From an uncultured Bacteroidales bacterium (GTDB lineage Bacteria; Bacteroidota; Bacteroidia; Bacteroidales; P3): 64,000 bases of DNA. Where the stretch lies: the NCBI GenBank assembly GCA_949291555.1, contig CASEWE010000008.1, positions 47,978-111,977 of the forward strand, read 5' to 3'. This document shows, one piece after another, positions 44,161 to 52,540 of the stretch (within the stretch, counting starts at the first letter, position 1; each line of letters starts with the position of its first letter). The position numbers and the translations under genes are program-made. The notes beneath the pieces are model-generated. The model ran no database searches, was not told where the DNA came from, and saw nothing but the letters and a program-made list of their open reading frames with translations.

Positions 44161-44471
44161 AATCTTGTTTTTTTAGGGTTAGTAATTTTTTTCCGAGGGG
44201 GGAGCGGCATCGGTTTCCTGTCCGGCTCCCATCCCCTTGCCTTAATTTCACGAGGCAAAATTGCGGCGGGATTTTATAAAGAAATCAAAATCCAAAAAAA
44301 ATTTCCCGTCCCCCTCTCCGCCCCTCGAAAAAAATCGCCTGCCCGGTTCCGGCGCTTCCTTGACGGCGTCTATCCACGCTTACGCGCTCCATGCCGGTTT
44401 TCGCCCTCCTCAAGGCCTTAGGCCGGCAAACTGCAGCGTTTCCCCGCAAGGAAGCAGGCAAGGCGCCCGGC

Positions 44472-44942
44472 CTAAAAGAAACGGATATCCCCGCCTTGCA
44501 GGCATTCTTTCAGATAAAACAAAGCAATCCAGAAAGCAAACCGCGCCCCTTTCCCAATCAACATGAACAAGGCGCATTTGGGAAAATTCAGCTTGTAAAA
44601 GCCCAAGCCTATGGCAAAGACATCGCCCACGAAAGGCAGCCAGGTGAGCAGGGCTATCCAGGCCCCGTATTTGTCGATCCGGGCCTTCTGCTTCTGCAAG
44701 GTCTCTTTCGAAACGCGGAACCACTTTTCTATCCACTCCCACTTGCCGAGCCGGCCCAAGCCGTACGAGCTAAGCCCGCCGAGCCAATTCCCGGCCGTGG
44801 CCGAAAAAAAGGAAAGAACAGGGTCGCCTCCCGCCAAAAGAATGCCTACCAGCAAGATGTCGGACGAGAAAGGGACTACCGTCGCGGCCATGAACGCCCC
44901 GAGGAACAAGCCTATGTAACCCCATTCCTGCAAAAATTCCAT
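44472..44942 (-). CDS. YqaA/DedA-like (SNARE-associated) membrane protein
   Basis: 156 residues from the ATG at 44942 (MEFLQEWGYIGLFLGAFMAA). About four membrane helices are visible. The family stretch VVPFSSDILLVGILLAGGDP is near residues 22-41, GNWLGGLSSYGLGRLGKW near 52-69 and ALLTWLPFVGDVFAIGLGFY near 98-117. DedA-superfamily proteins are thought to be lipid scramblases or transporters; YqaA members are uncharacterised. The longer in-frame extension upstream of the ATG overlaps the promoter and is not coding. A decayed second copy of this 5' region lies at 47252-47478. Confidence 0.85.
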   Translation of the reverse strand: MEFLQEWGYIGLFLGAFMAATVVPFSSDILLVGILLAGGDPVLSFFSATAGNWLGGLSSYGLGRLGKWEWIEKWFRVSKETLQKQKARIDKYGAWIALLTWLPFVGDVFAIGLGFYKLNFPKCALFMLIGKGARFAFWIALFYLKECLQGGDIRFF

Positions 44943-45086
44943 TGTCGGATTCCTTTCCTGATGCGCAATTCCGCCCCGACCCGCAAGCCGGCTCCCTTCC
45001 TTTTCTACGGGAAAGTGCCGGAACCGGATTGCCCTCAGACTCGGATCGTCCGGACTTCCGGCCTGGCGGAATTGCGCAAGCGGACG

Positions 45087-45094
45087 CAAATTTA
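45087..45094 (-). promoter_or_regulatory. -7 element of the YqaA-like gene promoter
   Basis: Minus strand TAAATTTG is a perfect TAnnTTTG. A -33-like TTTC lies about 18 bp upstream, somewhat short. The same region is conserved in the decayed duplicate at 47.4 kb, where the element reads TAGACTTG. Confidence 0.5.
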
Positions 45095-45180
45095 ACAGAA
45101 ATCAGACATCCGGAAATACCGCTTCCCCGACCTTCAAGCCGGCCTCAAGAAGCCAGGCCGGGAACACGCCCGAACGGTTT

Positions 45181-45855
45181 TCATTCCCCGGATAGGAAAT
45201 CTTGGAGATCGCCTTCCATGAAACAAGTGTCGAAAACAGCATTCTTGTACAGGGAAATCCCGTCTTTCTCGCAGCAAAGCAAGGAATAAATCTGCGTGCG
45301 GTCGAGAGAGGAAATCCGCGTGGACGAAAAGAACCCGCAGGACAGGGAACCGATCCCTTCCACCCAGAGATCCTTCCCTCCCCCATCAAAAAGTAATTCC
45401 ATGCACCGCCGTTCCGCCTTCTGGGAATCCTGGCCGAACACGCTGTCGAAGACCCGAACCACCGTAGCTGTTGCCCAAAGGACATCGCCCACGGTCTTGT
45501 CAAAGTCGAAAATGCAAATCGGGCCGAAATCGAAATCAAAAACATATTTATAGATTCTCTGACCTTCCTGGCGATACAATCCCATCGAACCCCAGATGGA
45601 AGAATAAGCCTTCTTCCAGACCACCCCGTCGATTTCGGTCTCTCCTTCCACGTAGCAGACATGCGTAGTGCCGTGATAATTGCCCTCATTATTCGGATTC
45701 GGATAAACGTAGGCATCGACATACGACCACGTCTTGCCTTCTTCCAGGATGTTGCCGGCCCGGCCGTATTCCTTCTCCGCCTCGGGCTTGCAGCCGGGAA
45801 AAGACAACAGGGAAACGCCGAAAACAATTGAAAATATAACCTTGACTGCTTTCAT
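45181..45855 (-). CDS. Lipoprotein of unknown function
   Basis: 224 residues from the ATG at 45855 (MKAVKVIFSIVFGVSLLSFP, then GC: lipobox FPGC). The mature part begins KPEAEKEYGRAGNILEEGKT and is beta-rich, with TWSYVDAYVYPNPNNEGNYH and VFDFDFGPICIFDFDKTVGD. No family is recognised with confidence. It is one of four or five lipoprotein genes in a row between 45 and 48.4 kb, which look like a variable surface region. Confidence 0.72.
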   Translation of the reverse strand: MKAVKVIFSIVFGVSLLSFPGCKPEAEKEYGRAGNILEEGKTWSYVDAYVYPNPNNEGNYHGTTHVCYVEGETEIDGVVWKKAYSSIWGSMGLYRQEGQRIYKYVFDFDFGPICIFDFDKTVGDVLWATATVVRVFDSVFGQDSQKAERRCMELLFDGGGKDLWVEGIGSLSCGFFSSTRISSLDRTQIYSLLCCEKDGISLYKNAVFDTCFMEGDLQDFLSGE

Positions 45856-45906
45856 CTCCTTCTCTCCTTTATTGACCTTTGATTCTTGTTTCAAGCTCCG
45901 CACCGG

Positions 45907-46302
45907 CTATCGCTTGTCCCTGACATCGATCCGGATCCATTTCCCCATGCCGGGTCCTATGTCGGCTATGTGGACCGTGCAGGAACCGTCCTCTTTCCCC
46001 ACCCATACATGGCGGCAAGGGTGCGTCCAATTGGCCATCGGAACCTCGTCGATGAAATAGGCGAAAACGTTGCGGGCCTCTACCGTATCCGACTCCCCGT
46101 ACCTCTCTATCGCTATCGGGATGCTCTCCGACAACGTATCGGCGTTCAGGTACAACAGGTAGACACCGTGAATCTCCTGCTCCAAGTACCGGGCCATCAC
46201 GGCATCGGCTTCCTGCCGCGTCAATGGACCCTTGTCCGGCTTGCAGGAAACCAGCAGGACTGTCAAAAAGAAAAACGGTATCAAACAGGCTATCGGTTTC
46301 AT
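45907..46302 (-). CDS. Small lipoprotein of unknown function
   Basis: 131 residues. Signal MKPIACLIPFFFLTVLLVS with lipobox LVSC. The mature part (RQEADAVMARYLEQEIHGVY, then IDEVPMANWTHPCRHVWVGK) has a mixed helix-strand pattern and two Cys. Not recognised. Same orientation as its neighbour 51 bp downstream, so probably co-transcribed. Confidence 0.7.
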   Translation of the reverse strand: MKPIACLIPFFFLTVLLVSCKPDKGPLTRQEADAVMARYLEQEIHGVYLLYLNADTLSESIPIAIERYGESDTVEARNVFAYFIDEVPMANWTHPCRHVWVGKEDGSCTVHIADIGPGMGKWIRIDVRDKR

Positions 46303-46494
46303 GATTGCAGTTTTAGTTTGCTTTTAATAATATAACTATCGATAATGTCTTTCCTATACCACATGGTCAGAAACGGAAAACCCATAGATAGGCTGCTCGA
46401 AATCCAAATCCACGCTTCCACTTCCCTCCACCCTTTGCTCAAGCATCTTTTCTCGATGGGGTTGCACAAGACGGAAAGACGGATGAATCATCAC

Positions 46495-47085
46495 TCAGTC
46501 TGCCCCCGCAAGCCAGCCATCAAGAAGACGCTGCGCTTCCTGTTGCGTTTCAACTTTCCCGGCCGTGAGTCTTATCCGGGTCGAAGCATCCAGTTTCGGT
46601 ACCGAAAAAGAAACCACCTCTGAAACCGTGAAAGAGAATCCCACTATGGCAGGTAAAAAAGCATCGGGATCTTCATACGATACCACAAACAGCGAATACT
46701 CTCCATTATTTTCTTGAAAGTGTGTTATATATCGCGACGAAAACCAAGTCTCCTCCAAACTGACAGCCAGAATTGTTTGCCGGGAGAAGTCTACCTCTTC
46801 CGGCATGGAATCCCAGCCAGGCCAATCCGGGTTCCATACCCATCTTGAAGTATCCGCAAGCGTCCAGCTGTCATCTACCCGTAAATGGGAGAACAATTCC
46901 CCCCGATCATTCAGAAGAATCACCGAAGATGTTCCGAACGCCTCTGTGCCATCTTCCCGGACAACATATGCTGGAAAAGTGCTTTTGTCCCATGAACAAG
47001 CTATCGTCTCCTTAACGCAGGCAAGGGAAAAACCCGTTATATCAACAAGGCGAACATCATCCTCCGGCTGGCAGGAAGAGAACAA
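46495..47085 (-). CDS. Lipoprotein-like gene with a damaged 5' end
   Basis: The open frame from a TTG at 47085 reads FSSCQPEDDVRLVDITGF, i.e. it begins inside a lipobox. Upstream in the same frame, to a stop at 47140-47142, the sequence encodes FFYLFFPCTFLASLFSSC, a good lipoprotein h-region, but no ATG, GTG or TTG precedes it. In another frame an ATG at 47140 is followed at once by TGA. So the signal peptide lost its start, perhaps with an indel in the T-run near 47107-47112. The mature 190 residues remain open and beta-rich. Either a recent pseudogene or a non-standard start. Confidence 0.55.
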   Translation of the reverse strand: MFSSCQPEDDVRLVDITGFSLACVKETIACSWDKSTFPAYVVREDGTEAFGTSSVILLNDRGELFSHLRVDDSWTLADTSRWVWNPDWPGWDSMPEEVDFSRQTILAVSLEETWFSSRYITHFQENNGEYSLFVVSYEDPDAFLPAIVGFSFTVSEVVSFSVPKLDASTRIRLTAGKVETQQEAQRLLDGWLAGAD

Positions 47086-47251
47086 GCTCGCAAGGAACGT
47101 GCACGGGAAAAACAGATAAAAAAATGTTTCGATTTCACATCAAATCGTCGTTTACTGTCAAGCAACTAAAAACTACTAGTTTAAAGAATCATACATAACG
47201 AATTCTGCTCCTTTTACGCAGATAAAGCCCCTATCCGACAAAACTGCTTGC

Positions 47252-47478
47252 TCGAAAAAACTATCCCCTTGCAACAAACGCCTGCCAAAAGAATGCCTAC
47301 CCGCAAGATGTTGGACGGGAAAGGAACCACCATCCCAACCCGTAATCCGGTTCCGGTGCTTTTCTGTAGAAAAAGGCCGGAACCGGATCTTCGCCAAGCT
47401 CGAACCATCCTGGCTTTGGGCCTGGGCGAGCTTGCGAAAGCGGACGCAAGTCTAACCGGAATCAGGCATCCGGAACTG
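47252..47478 (-). pseudogene. Decayed, internally deleted copy of the YqaA-like gene 5' region
   Basis: 47281-47331 aligns closely with 44830-44880, and the minus strand still encodes VVPFPSNILRVGILLAG against VVPFSSDILLVGILLAG. 47336-47478 aligns with about 44974-45113, the region upstream of that gene including its -7 element. The segment between (start codon and first helix) is deleted. Hence a duplication of the YqaA promoter and gene start, later broken. Nothing else is seen in 47086-47517. Confidence 0.7.
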
Positions 47479-47517
47479 ACCGCAGACCGGAAGCCATCGC
47501 ACCGAACCGGAAAAGGG

Positions 47518-48378
47518 CTACCAGCTCCGGAGCACAACTTCCCCGCTCCCATGTCCGGGTATCTTGAAGGCGTAAACCCGGGATATCTCCGTTGTGCTGA
47601 GCGAAAGCTCCACCTGCAACGAATCCCGGCCGCCAGTCACATCGGCCATGTATGCCGCATTCTTGTAGCAGCGGCAGACCGTCAGATCCGGGCCATGCTG
47701 TTCTTCTTCATGGATAATCAGCCTCGACCCGTCCTGCACCACCGAAGCCTCCAACGTGGTCTGAGCGCAATTCATCAGTAGGTTGCGGCGCTCAACGACC
47801 ATCTTGCCATCGTCAAGGAACTTGAACCAGAAAGTCTCGGCATCGGGATTGCTTTTCCCGATTGCCAGACATCCGGTCGTGCCCAATTCCGGCATGTAGT
47901 TCGGATTTTCCCCGGAGTATGGCTCGAAAGGCAGTTCCACGAACCGCACCGGCTTTCCGGTTTTCGGAATCCGGAAAAAGGCATACGCTTGCGATGGAAG
48001 CCCTTCCTGCACCTCCAATTCCCGCTTCACCTGCACCTCAACCGCATTGCCTTCAACGCGCACCCGCGCCACTTCCAAGCGATAGGTGGGATACGGACGC
48101 AGCGTGTCCACAAGGCCCAGCACCGAGTACTGGGAAAAATCAACTTCGCCTGCAAGGGATTCGTCCAAAGAAAGGCTGCTGCACAAACGGGCATACGATG
48201 CCTTGTCCGTGCAGACCGTGTAATTGCTTTCAACCGGCGCGTTTCCCTGATAATTTCCCGAATGCAACATGGCAAACTCCAAGTCGTATTCTTCTTCCGG
48301 AACCGGCTTGCAGGAAGCCAGTACCGCCAATCCAAATCCGAGCAAAAGCCAGGATAATTTCAACCACCTGTTTTTCAT
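47518..48378 (-). CDS. Lipoprotein of unknown function
   Basis: 286 residues. Signal MKNRWLKLSWLLLGFGLAVL with lipobox LASC. The first half (VCTDKASYARLCSSLSLDES, then EVDFSQYSVLGLVDTLRPYP) resembles a beta-rich domain found in other Bacteroidota lipoproteins and shares the EVDFS motif with the gene at 46495. That suggests the two lipoproteins are distant paralogues. The second half has paired Cys (TTGCLAIGK, LLMNCAQTTLE, VCRCYKN). No enzymatic motif is seen. Confidence 0.72.
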   Translation of the reverse strand: MKNRWLKLSWLLLGFGLAVLASCKPVPEEEYDLEFAMLHSGNYQGNAPVESNYTVCTDKASYARLCSSLSLDESLAGEVDFSQYSVLGLVDTLRPYPTYRLEVARVRVEGNAVEVQVKRELEVQEGLPSQAYAFFRIPKTGKPVRFVELPFEPYSGENPNYMPELGTTGCLAIGKSNPDAETFWFKFLDDGKMVVERRNLLMNCAQTTLEASVVQDGSRLIIHEEEQHGPDLTVCRCYKNAAYMADVTGGRDSLQVELSLSTTEISRVYAFKIPGHGSGEVVLRSW

Positions 48379-48392
48379 GACTTTACCTCCTT

Positions 48393-50294
48393 TTACTTTT
48401 CTATTTTAGCTTCGAAAGAAGCCCCCTTTTTTACTTCAAAACCTGGAGCAAGCAAAATACCATTTTTCGCCGAAAAAGTTGTTTTACCCGAAGAAACGAC
48501 CACATCACCGATTGGTTTTTGTTCTGTTATCGCTCGCCCTGCTAAAATAACATCACCCGAAACCTTTACTTTCCCTGTATACGTTATATTCTGAATGTAT
48601 TCTGGGGTAATAGTAAATGTCACAGGAATATAATCATCATGCATCAAGGTAATTTCACAGTTTTTTATTTCACTGTAGGATACTCCATATGTGCGAACAT
48701 TTTTCCTATACTCCCTTTTATAAATAGTACCCGATTCTTGTTTGTACCTCACAGCAAAAGTACAGTTGTCAACACCAGCATCTAAAATATACTGTCCATC
48801 CATCAAAGAAACATCAATATTTGTAAATTGCAAAGGTCGAGCAAGATACATTTTCATCTCTGGATCTCCATACATATTAAACATGTAAGTATGAGTAACA
48901 TCGTTCGCGTTAGCCGCCTTTGCCTGTGTATAAGCAAGGCCCAATTTCCTTTTAGCCACCCCATCATTCAAAAGCTCCCGAAACATAGAACCATGCATTG
49001 TGTGCATCCCTTGCAAAAAACATGGACGTGTTGATCCAAGATATGCTAAAACCCCATTTTCAGGATTAATAATAAAATGACGAGCAAGATTCTCGGATGT
49101 ATCAAAGGCCTGTGTCCAACAAGAAAGAGCAACAAATACACTAGGTTTATCTGATTGCATCTCCATTGCGTGAGAAACGTTATAATATTCTCTCCCCTCA
49201 GGTGCATCTCCCGTTTGAGCGGACAAGCAAAATTGCTTCGTTTCACCATGAGCGGTTAAATAAATAATATGAAAACCTTCCTCTATCTTTTCTTGGAATT
49301 CTTCCACGTCAAGGCACGCCGGGTCTTCCTTGCTATCAAAAAATTTATTTCCGAAGAGAGTCTGGGTGTCAGCCGGAAAATATGGCTCTATATAATTTCT
49401 ATATAGCCTCTTTGCATATACCTCGGATTCTCGTGGCCCTTCATCTGGTTCCCATAAACGAACACCCGTAAGAAGAACATCTTTATACCAGTCATCCATG
49501 GGCGGCGTTCTTTCGTAATTCAACGTTTTGTTCACAAATGCTGCCACATCAGCTTCTGTTGCTACAGGTGCACGTGCCACAATTACCTCTGGATACAAAT
49601 CCACTTTATCAGAAACCGTGTTACCCAATATTCCATCTCCATCCGCATCCCAATCGAATGCAAATTCTTCCGAATCATCTAAACATGCATAAAACCAATC
49701 CGTTGGTATTTGGTCCGAACGACAATAAACCAAAGGGAAATCTATCCCATTCCAAGCTAATAGAACATACTTTACCCCATGATGTAAATAATAATCTTGA
49801 ATACATCTTTTTATCTTTATAGGATCCGTCTCGCCTTCATAGATTTCACAAATATCCTCCAACGTCCGAGTTATTGCCTGCATTCCTTTTTCCATCTTCC
49901 ATTGCCTCAATGGCTCGAATGCCTGCCGCAAATTTTCCGGACAGATTATCAAATAACCTGGTCCCCATTCCATAGGCCCAGCAAGAGAAGGATTGTGATA
50001 GTAAACTTCTTTCTTGTCTGCATTAGACACCAAACCTAAAACAAGATCATTCATAGACCCCTTACTTTCAGGAATATCATAAGAAACCGCTTCTGTCACA
50101 ATCCTCATGGTCACTTTTGTGTACAGTATCAACTCCTCTTTCGTAGCATCATATTGGAATGGGGTAAATTGAAAACTCAATATCCTATGCCCATCCAGCA
50201 AGCCCTGCCGCAAAAAATAGCCTCGTTTTGCTACTTCCGGATAAAGTCCAGCAGGATACATTATTGCCCCCTCGACTTCAGCCCCCCGTTCCAC
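48393..50294 (-). CDS. Gingipain-like cysteine peptidase (family C25), main part of a frameshifted gene
   Basis: 633 residues read from a GTG at 50294, but this is not the native start; the signal peptide is in the next ORF (50318-50626), one base out of frame. The catalytic core holds the C25 His in YLTAHGETKQFC (about 348 in this frame) and the Cys in VALSCWTQAF (about 392), plus FDWDADGDGILG and YMFNMYGDPEMKMYL. The C-terminus (VVVSSGKTTFSAKNGILLAP, then GFEVKKGASFEAKI) is a 3-coathanger-stack-type beta repeat instead of a standard T9SS sorting domain. The gene is much more AT-rich than its neighbours, suggesting transfer. Confidence 0.8.
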   Translation of the reverse strand: MERGAEVEGAIMYPAGLYPEVAKRGYFLRQGLLDGHRILSFQFTPFQYDATKEELILYTKVTMRIVTEAVSYDIPESKGSMNDLVLGLVSNADKKEVYYHNPSLAGPMEWGPGYLIICPENLRQAFEPLRQWKMEKGMQAITRTLEDICEIYEGETDPIKIKRCIQDYYLHHGVKYVLLAWNGIDFPLVYCRSDQIPTDWFYACLDDSEEFAFDWDADGDGILGNTVSDKVDLYPEVIVARAPVATEADVAAFVNKTLNYERTPPMDDWYKDVLLTGVRLWEPDEGPRESEVYAKRLYRNYIEPYFPADTQTLFGNKFFDSKEDPACLDVEEFQEKIEEGFHIIYLTAHGETKQFCLSAQTGDAPEGREYYNVSHAMEMQSDKPSVFVALSCWTQAFDTSENLARHFIINPENGVLAYLGSTRPCFLQGMHTMHGSMFRELLNDGVAKRKLGLAYTQAKAANANDVTHTYMFNMYGDPEMKMYLARPLQFTNIDVSLMDGQYILDAGVDNCTFAVRYKQESGTIYKREYRKNVRTYGVSYSEIKNCEITLMHDDYIPVTFTITPEYIQNITYTGKVKVSGDVILAGRAITEQKPIGDVVVSSGKTTFSAKNGILLAPGFEVKKGASFEAKIEK

Positions 50295-50317
50295 CTCTAT
50301 CTTTTCCGGATTTAAAG

Positions 50318-50626
50318 CTAATTTAATGCCGCTCTTTTTATCGCTCCTTCGTACGTGAATGTAACATCAGAATATATCTCATCCGCTCTTATCAACACAT
50401 TGACTATTCGATACGGAATAGCTGGTTTTGAAGAATCTTCATCATACACCAAACTATACCTTGCAGAAGTAACGAACGATTGTCCATTGGCATCTGTCTC
50501 AAAAACAAAATCTGTTATGTCAAACGTGAAAGTAATACTTTCAGTACTTTGTCCGCGAACTCCTCCTATGCTTAATAAAACTATTATAAATAGTATGTTT
50601 CTTTTGAAAAAATTCATATTTTTCAT
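50318..50626 (-). CDS. N-terminal fragment of the C25 peptidase gene (signal peptide and first strands)
   Basis: 102 residues: signal MKNMNFFKRNILFIIVLLSI, then GGVRGQ and beta strands ending VTFTYEGAIKRAALN before a TAG at 50318-50320. Adding one A in the GGAGCG stretch near 50339 would restore YEGSDKKSGIKLALNPEKIE and join it to the main protease frame. So this ORF and the one at 48393 are one gene split by a single-base deletion. It could be a true null allele, a phase-variable state or a base-call error. Confidence 0.75.
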   Translation of the reverse strand: MKNMNFFKRNILFIIVLLSIGGVRGQSTESITFTFDITDFVFETDANGQSFVTSARYSLVYDEDSSKPAIPYRIVNVLIRADEIYSDVTFTYEGAIKRAALN

Positions 50627-50691
50627 AATAAAAATTCAATATGCTTACAAATCAAAATTCAAAGAAAAGCTACCATCGATCCACCCCCTTT

Positions 50692-50720
50692 GGCGGGGCC
50701 GGACAATATCCGGCCCCGCC
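50692..50720. terminator. Strong GC hairpin between the S74 protein gene and the C25 gene
   Basis: ggcggggccgga, loop caata, tccggccccgcc forms a 12-bp perfect stem. It lies just after the stop of the 50742 gene on the minus strand. The T-run after it is absent, so termination would be imperfect. Confidence 0.5.
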
Positions 50721-50741
50721 CGCTGCAATCTCCAGCAACGA

Positions 50742-51842
50742 TTACCGCGTCATCACCAACCGCTTGGTGTCTACCATCCGGTCATCTATCACCAAACTGT
50801 AGGCGTACATCCCGGGACGCAAGGTATGCCCTTCTACCACGACTTGCCCTTGGCCGGAACGAGGCGGCAAGGCGTACTCCTTCACAAAGCTGCCCGAGGA
50901 TGCGTGAAGCAGGATTTTGGCCGTGCGGACATTTTCCGGCAACCAATACGATATGGTTGTGTTCTCCCTGAACGGGTTCGGATTATTTTGATAAAGTACA
51001 GCCCCGCCCGCTTCAGCAGCCGTTTCCCGGCTTGCCGCTCCGGACTTTGAGGGAGCCTTCGGCGCGCTTTCTTCCGGCAGCAAGGCTTCGAGCGCCTGCT
51101 CCAACTCCGCTATCCGCATCTCGAGCGTTCCGATCCTTTCGTCCTGTTCCTGGATTTGAGCCTCCTGCTCTTGGATAGTCCGGGTCAAGTACGGAATGAA
51201 ATACGTGTAATCAAGATTGTAACGGTCAATCCCGGCATCATAGCCTACCGCCCCCGGAAAAACATCTTGAACTTCCTGCGCTATGAAACCCGCCTTGTCT
51301 TCCAAATCGGCGGAATCTCCCCTGTACCCTTCCCAAGGTTTCAGGTCGTAGGTTACGGGATTGAGCTGCATGATCAGCGCTTTCGCCTCCGAAATAGGCG
51401 CGATATTCGTTTTCATCCGCCTGTCGGAACCGGTCTTGACAGGCGTTGTCGTGTAGAGGTAATTGGTCCTCACTTCCCAGACAGGATTGTCGGTAACTCC
51501 CAAATGCAAAGAAAGGCCTGTAAGGTAGGTAAACCGGGTCGGGACGACTATCGAGCCGCCACTCCCATCAACGCCGGAAACCATGCTTTGGGGCAGCGTG
51601 GTTTTCCCGCTCAAAAGCAAGTATCCGCCGCCTTCGGTATGCATCTTCACCTGCCCGATGTTGGCTTCGAGCCCTTTGGTAGCGATATCCCACGATTGGC
51701 CCGTGAGGGTCTGCGGAGCTTCGCCGATTTTCACCCCGCCATCGGCTTTGACTTGAATCTGGGCCTGCAAAGGGGTAATGACTGAAAAGGAAAGGCCCAG
51801 GGCGCAGATAGTCCCCAAAAGGTAACGTCTTTGACTGTTCAT
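50742..51842 (-). CDS. Secreted protein with S74 intramolecular-chaperone domain and T9SS sorting domain
   Basis: 366 residues. Signal MNSQRRYLLGTICALGLSFS ... LQAQ. A short beta region is followed by an S74 (endosialidase-type intramolecular chaperone) domain beginning SDRRMKTNIAPISEAKALIM near 139, with GFIAQEVQDVFP and YNLDYTYFIPYLTRTIQEQE. A coiled coil (QEAQIQEQDERIGTLEMRIA) and an Ala/Ser/Glu linker come next. The C-terminal LYQNNPNPFRENTTISYWLP ... MYAYSLVIDD ... LVMTR is a T9SS type A domain. In phages the S74 domain trimerises tail spikes and self-cleaves; here it would sit upstream of a surface anchor. Confidence 0.85.
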   Translation of the reverse strand: MNSQRRYLLGTICALGLSFSVITPLQAQIQVKADGGVKIGEAPQTLTGQSWDIATKGLEANIGQVKMHTEGGGYLLLSGKTTLPQSMVSGVDGSGGSIVVPTRFTYLTGLSLHLGVTDNPVWEVRTNYLYTTTPVKTGSDRRMKTNIAPISEAKALIMQLNPVTYDLKPWEGYRGDSADLEDKAGFIAQEVQDVFPGAVGYDAGIDRYNLDYTYFIPYLTRTIQEQEAQIQEQDERIGTLEMRIAELEQALEALLPEESAPKAPSKSGAASRETAAEAGGAVLYQNNPNPFRENTTISYWLPENVRTAKILLHASSGSFVKEYALPPRSGQGQVVVEGHTLRPGMYAYSLVIDDRMVDTKRLVMTR

Positions 51843-51874
51843 AACATTGGTTTTTTAGTTGGTTCATGTATTGC

Positions 51875-51900
51875 TGGTTCCATTCAATCGATTGGAACCA
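51875..51900. other. Inverted repeat in the upstream region of the S74 gene
   Basis: tggttcca and tggaacca arms (8 bp, 10-bp spacer) lie 33 bp before the start codon. It may be a 5'-leader hairpin or a regulator site. No further evidence. Confidence 0.3.
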
Positions 51901-52010
51901 AGCTTCTTTGCCTTTCCAGCCCTCTCCAACATGCAAAGCCGCGCCTCCTGCGCGGAACCTTCCTCCGCTAAATCCGAATTGTCCTCTGCCTCAAACGCCC
52001 ATTTTTTTCG

Positions 52011-52172
52011 TTAAACCTTCCGAAAAGAAAATCCTGCCCTTTCATCGCCGCCTGCCCCAAGCCGGGCATACGGGATTTCTTCCTCTGGACGATGCGAACG
52101 GGATGAAAAAGAAACAAGAAAAGCACCAAGGGCGCAGGACGCCATCAAAAAAATAAATTTTTGATTTTTCAT
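52011..52172 (-). CDS. Small secreted or membrane peptide of unknown function
   Basis: 53 residues from the ATG at 52172: MKNQKFIFLMASCALGAFLV, then SFSSRSHRPEEEIPYARLGA and a basic end. The first 25 residues look like a signal peptide. A perfect TAnnTTTG element lies 26 bp upstream on the same strand with no other gene for it to serve, which supports expression. Short Bacteroidota peptides with such signals are common and poorly known. Some of the tail composition is GC-driven, so the gene is only moderately likely. Confidence 0.5.
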   Translation of the reverse strand: MKNQKFIFLMASCALGAFLVSFSSRSHRPEEEIPYARLGAGGDERAGFSFRKV

Positions 52173-52197
52173 GGTGCTTGGTTTTTTGGTTGGCCTC

Positions 52198-52205
52198 CAA
52201 AGGTA
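52198..52205 (-). promoter_or_regulatory. -7 element upstream of the small peptide gene
   Basis: Minus strand TACCTTTG matches TAnnTTTG; transcription would start near 52191, 19 nt before the ATG at 52172. A TTTG at the ideal distance is not present; the nearest is only 9 bp upstream. Confidence 0.45.
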
Positions 52206-52511
52206 CGTATTTTTCAAACACATACAGTCCGAAAGTGTATTTTTTTACTGAAAAAATAATCGTATTATTGCAGTTTGTGCCAACCACGTGCTGCCAGCAC
52301 TCTATGCCTTAAAACAACTTTCATTTAAAATTTCGGCTTCCCCCGCTTCGGCAAAACATGCCTTGCCCCCCCCGACCGGCATATCCATGCGGAACCACAG
52401 GCCCGGATCGGGATCGCTAAAGGCTTGCAACCGCAAAGCAGGCAAAAAACCGGCAAGATGGATTCGAGACAGCCCGAACCGGGCCGAAGCAGCCCAACCA
52501 AAGGAAATCCG

Positions 52512-52519
52512 TAACTTTG
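52512..52519 (+). promoter_or_regulatory. -7 element of the murL-murD promoter
   Basis: TAACTTTG matches TAnnTTTG and lies 21 bp before the ATG at 52541. It also shows that the in-frame TTG at 52517 cannot be the real start, because it is inside the promoter. The rest of 52224-52511 holds no gene I can support. Confidence 0.55.
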
Positions 52520-52540
52520 CCTGTCCTTGCAAGCAGAAAC

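Noticed and set aside
52517..52540. TTG start for the MurL-MurD gene eight codons upstream
   Set aside because: The TTG is part of the TAACTTTG promoter element, so it would not be transcribed.
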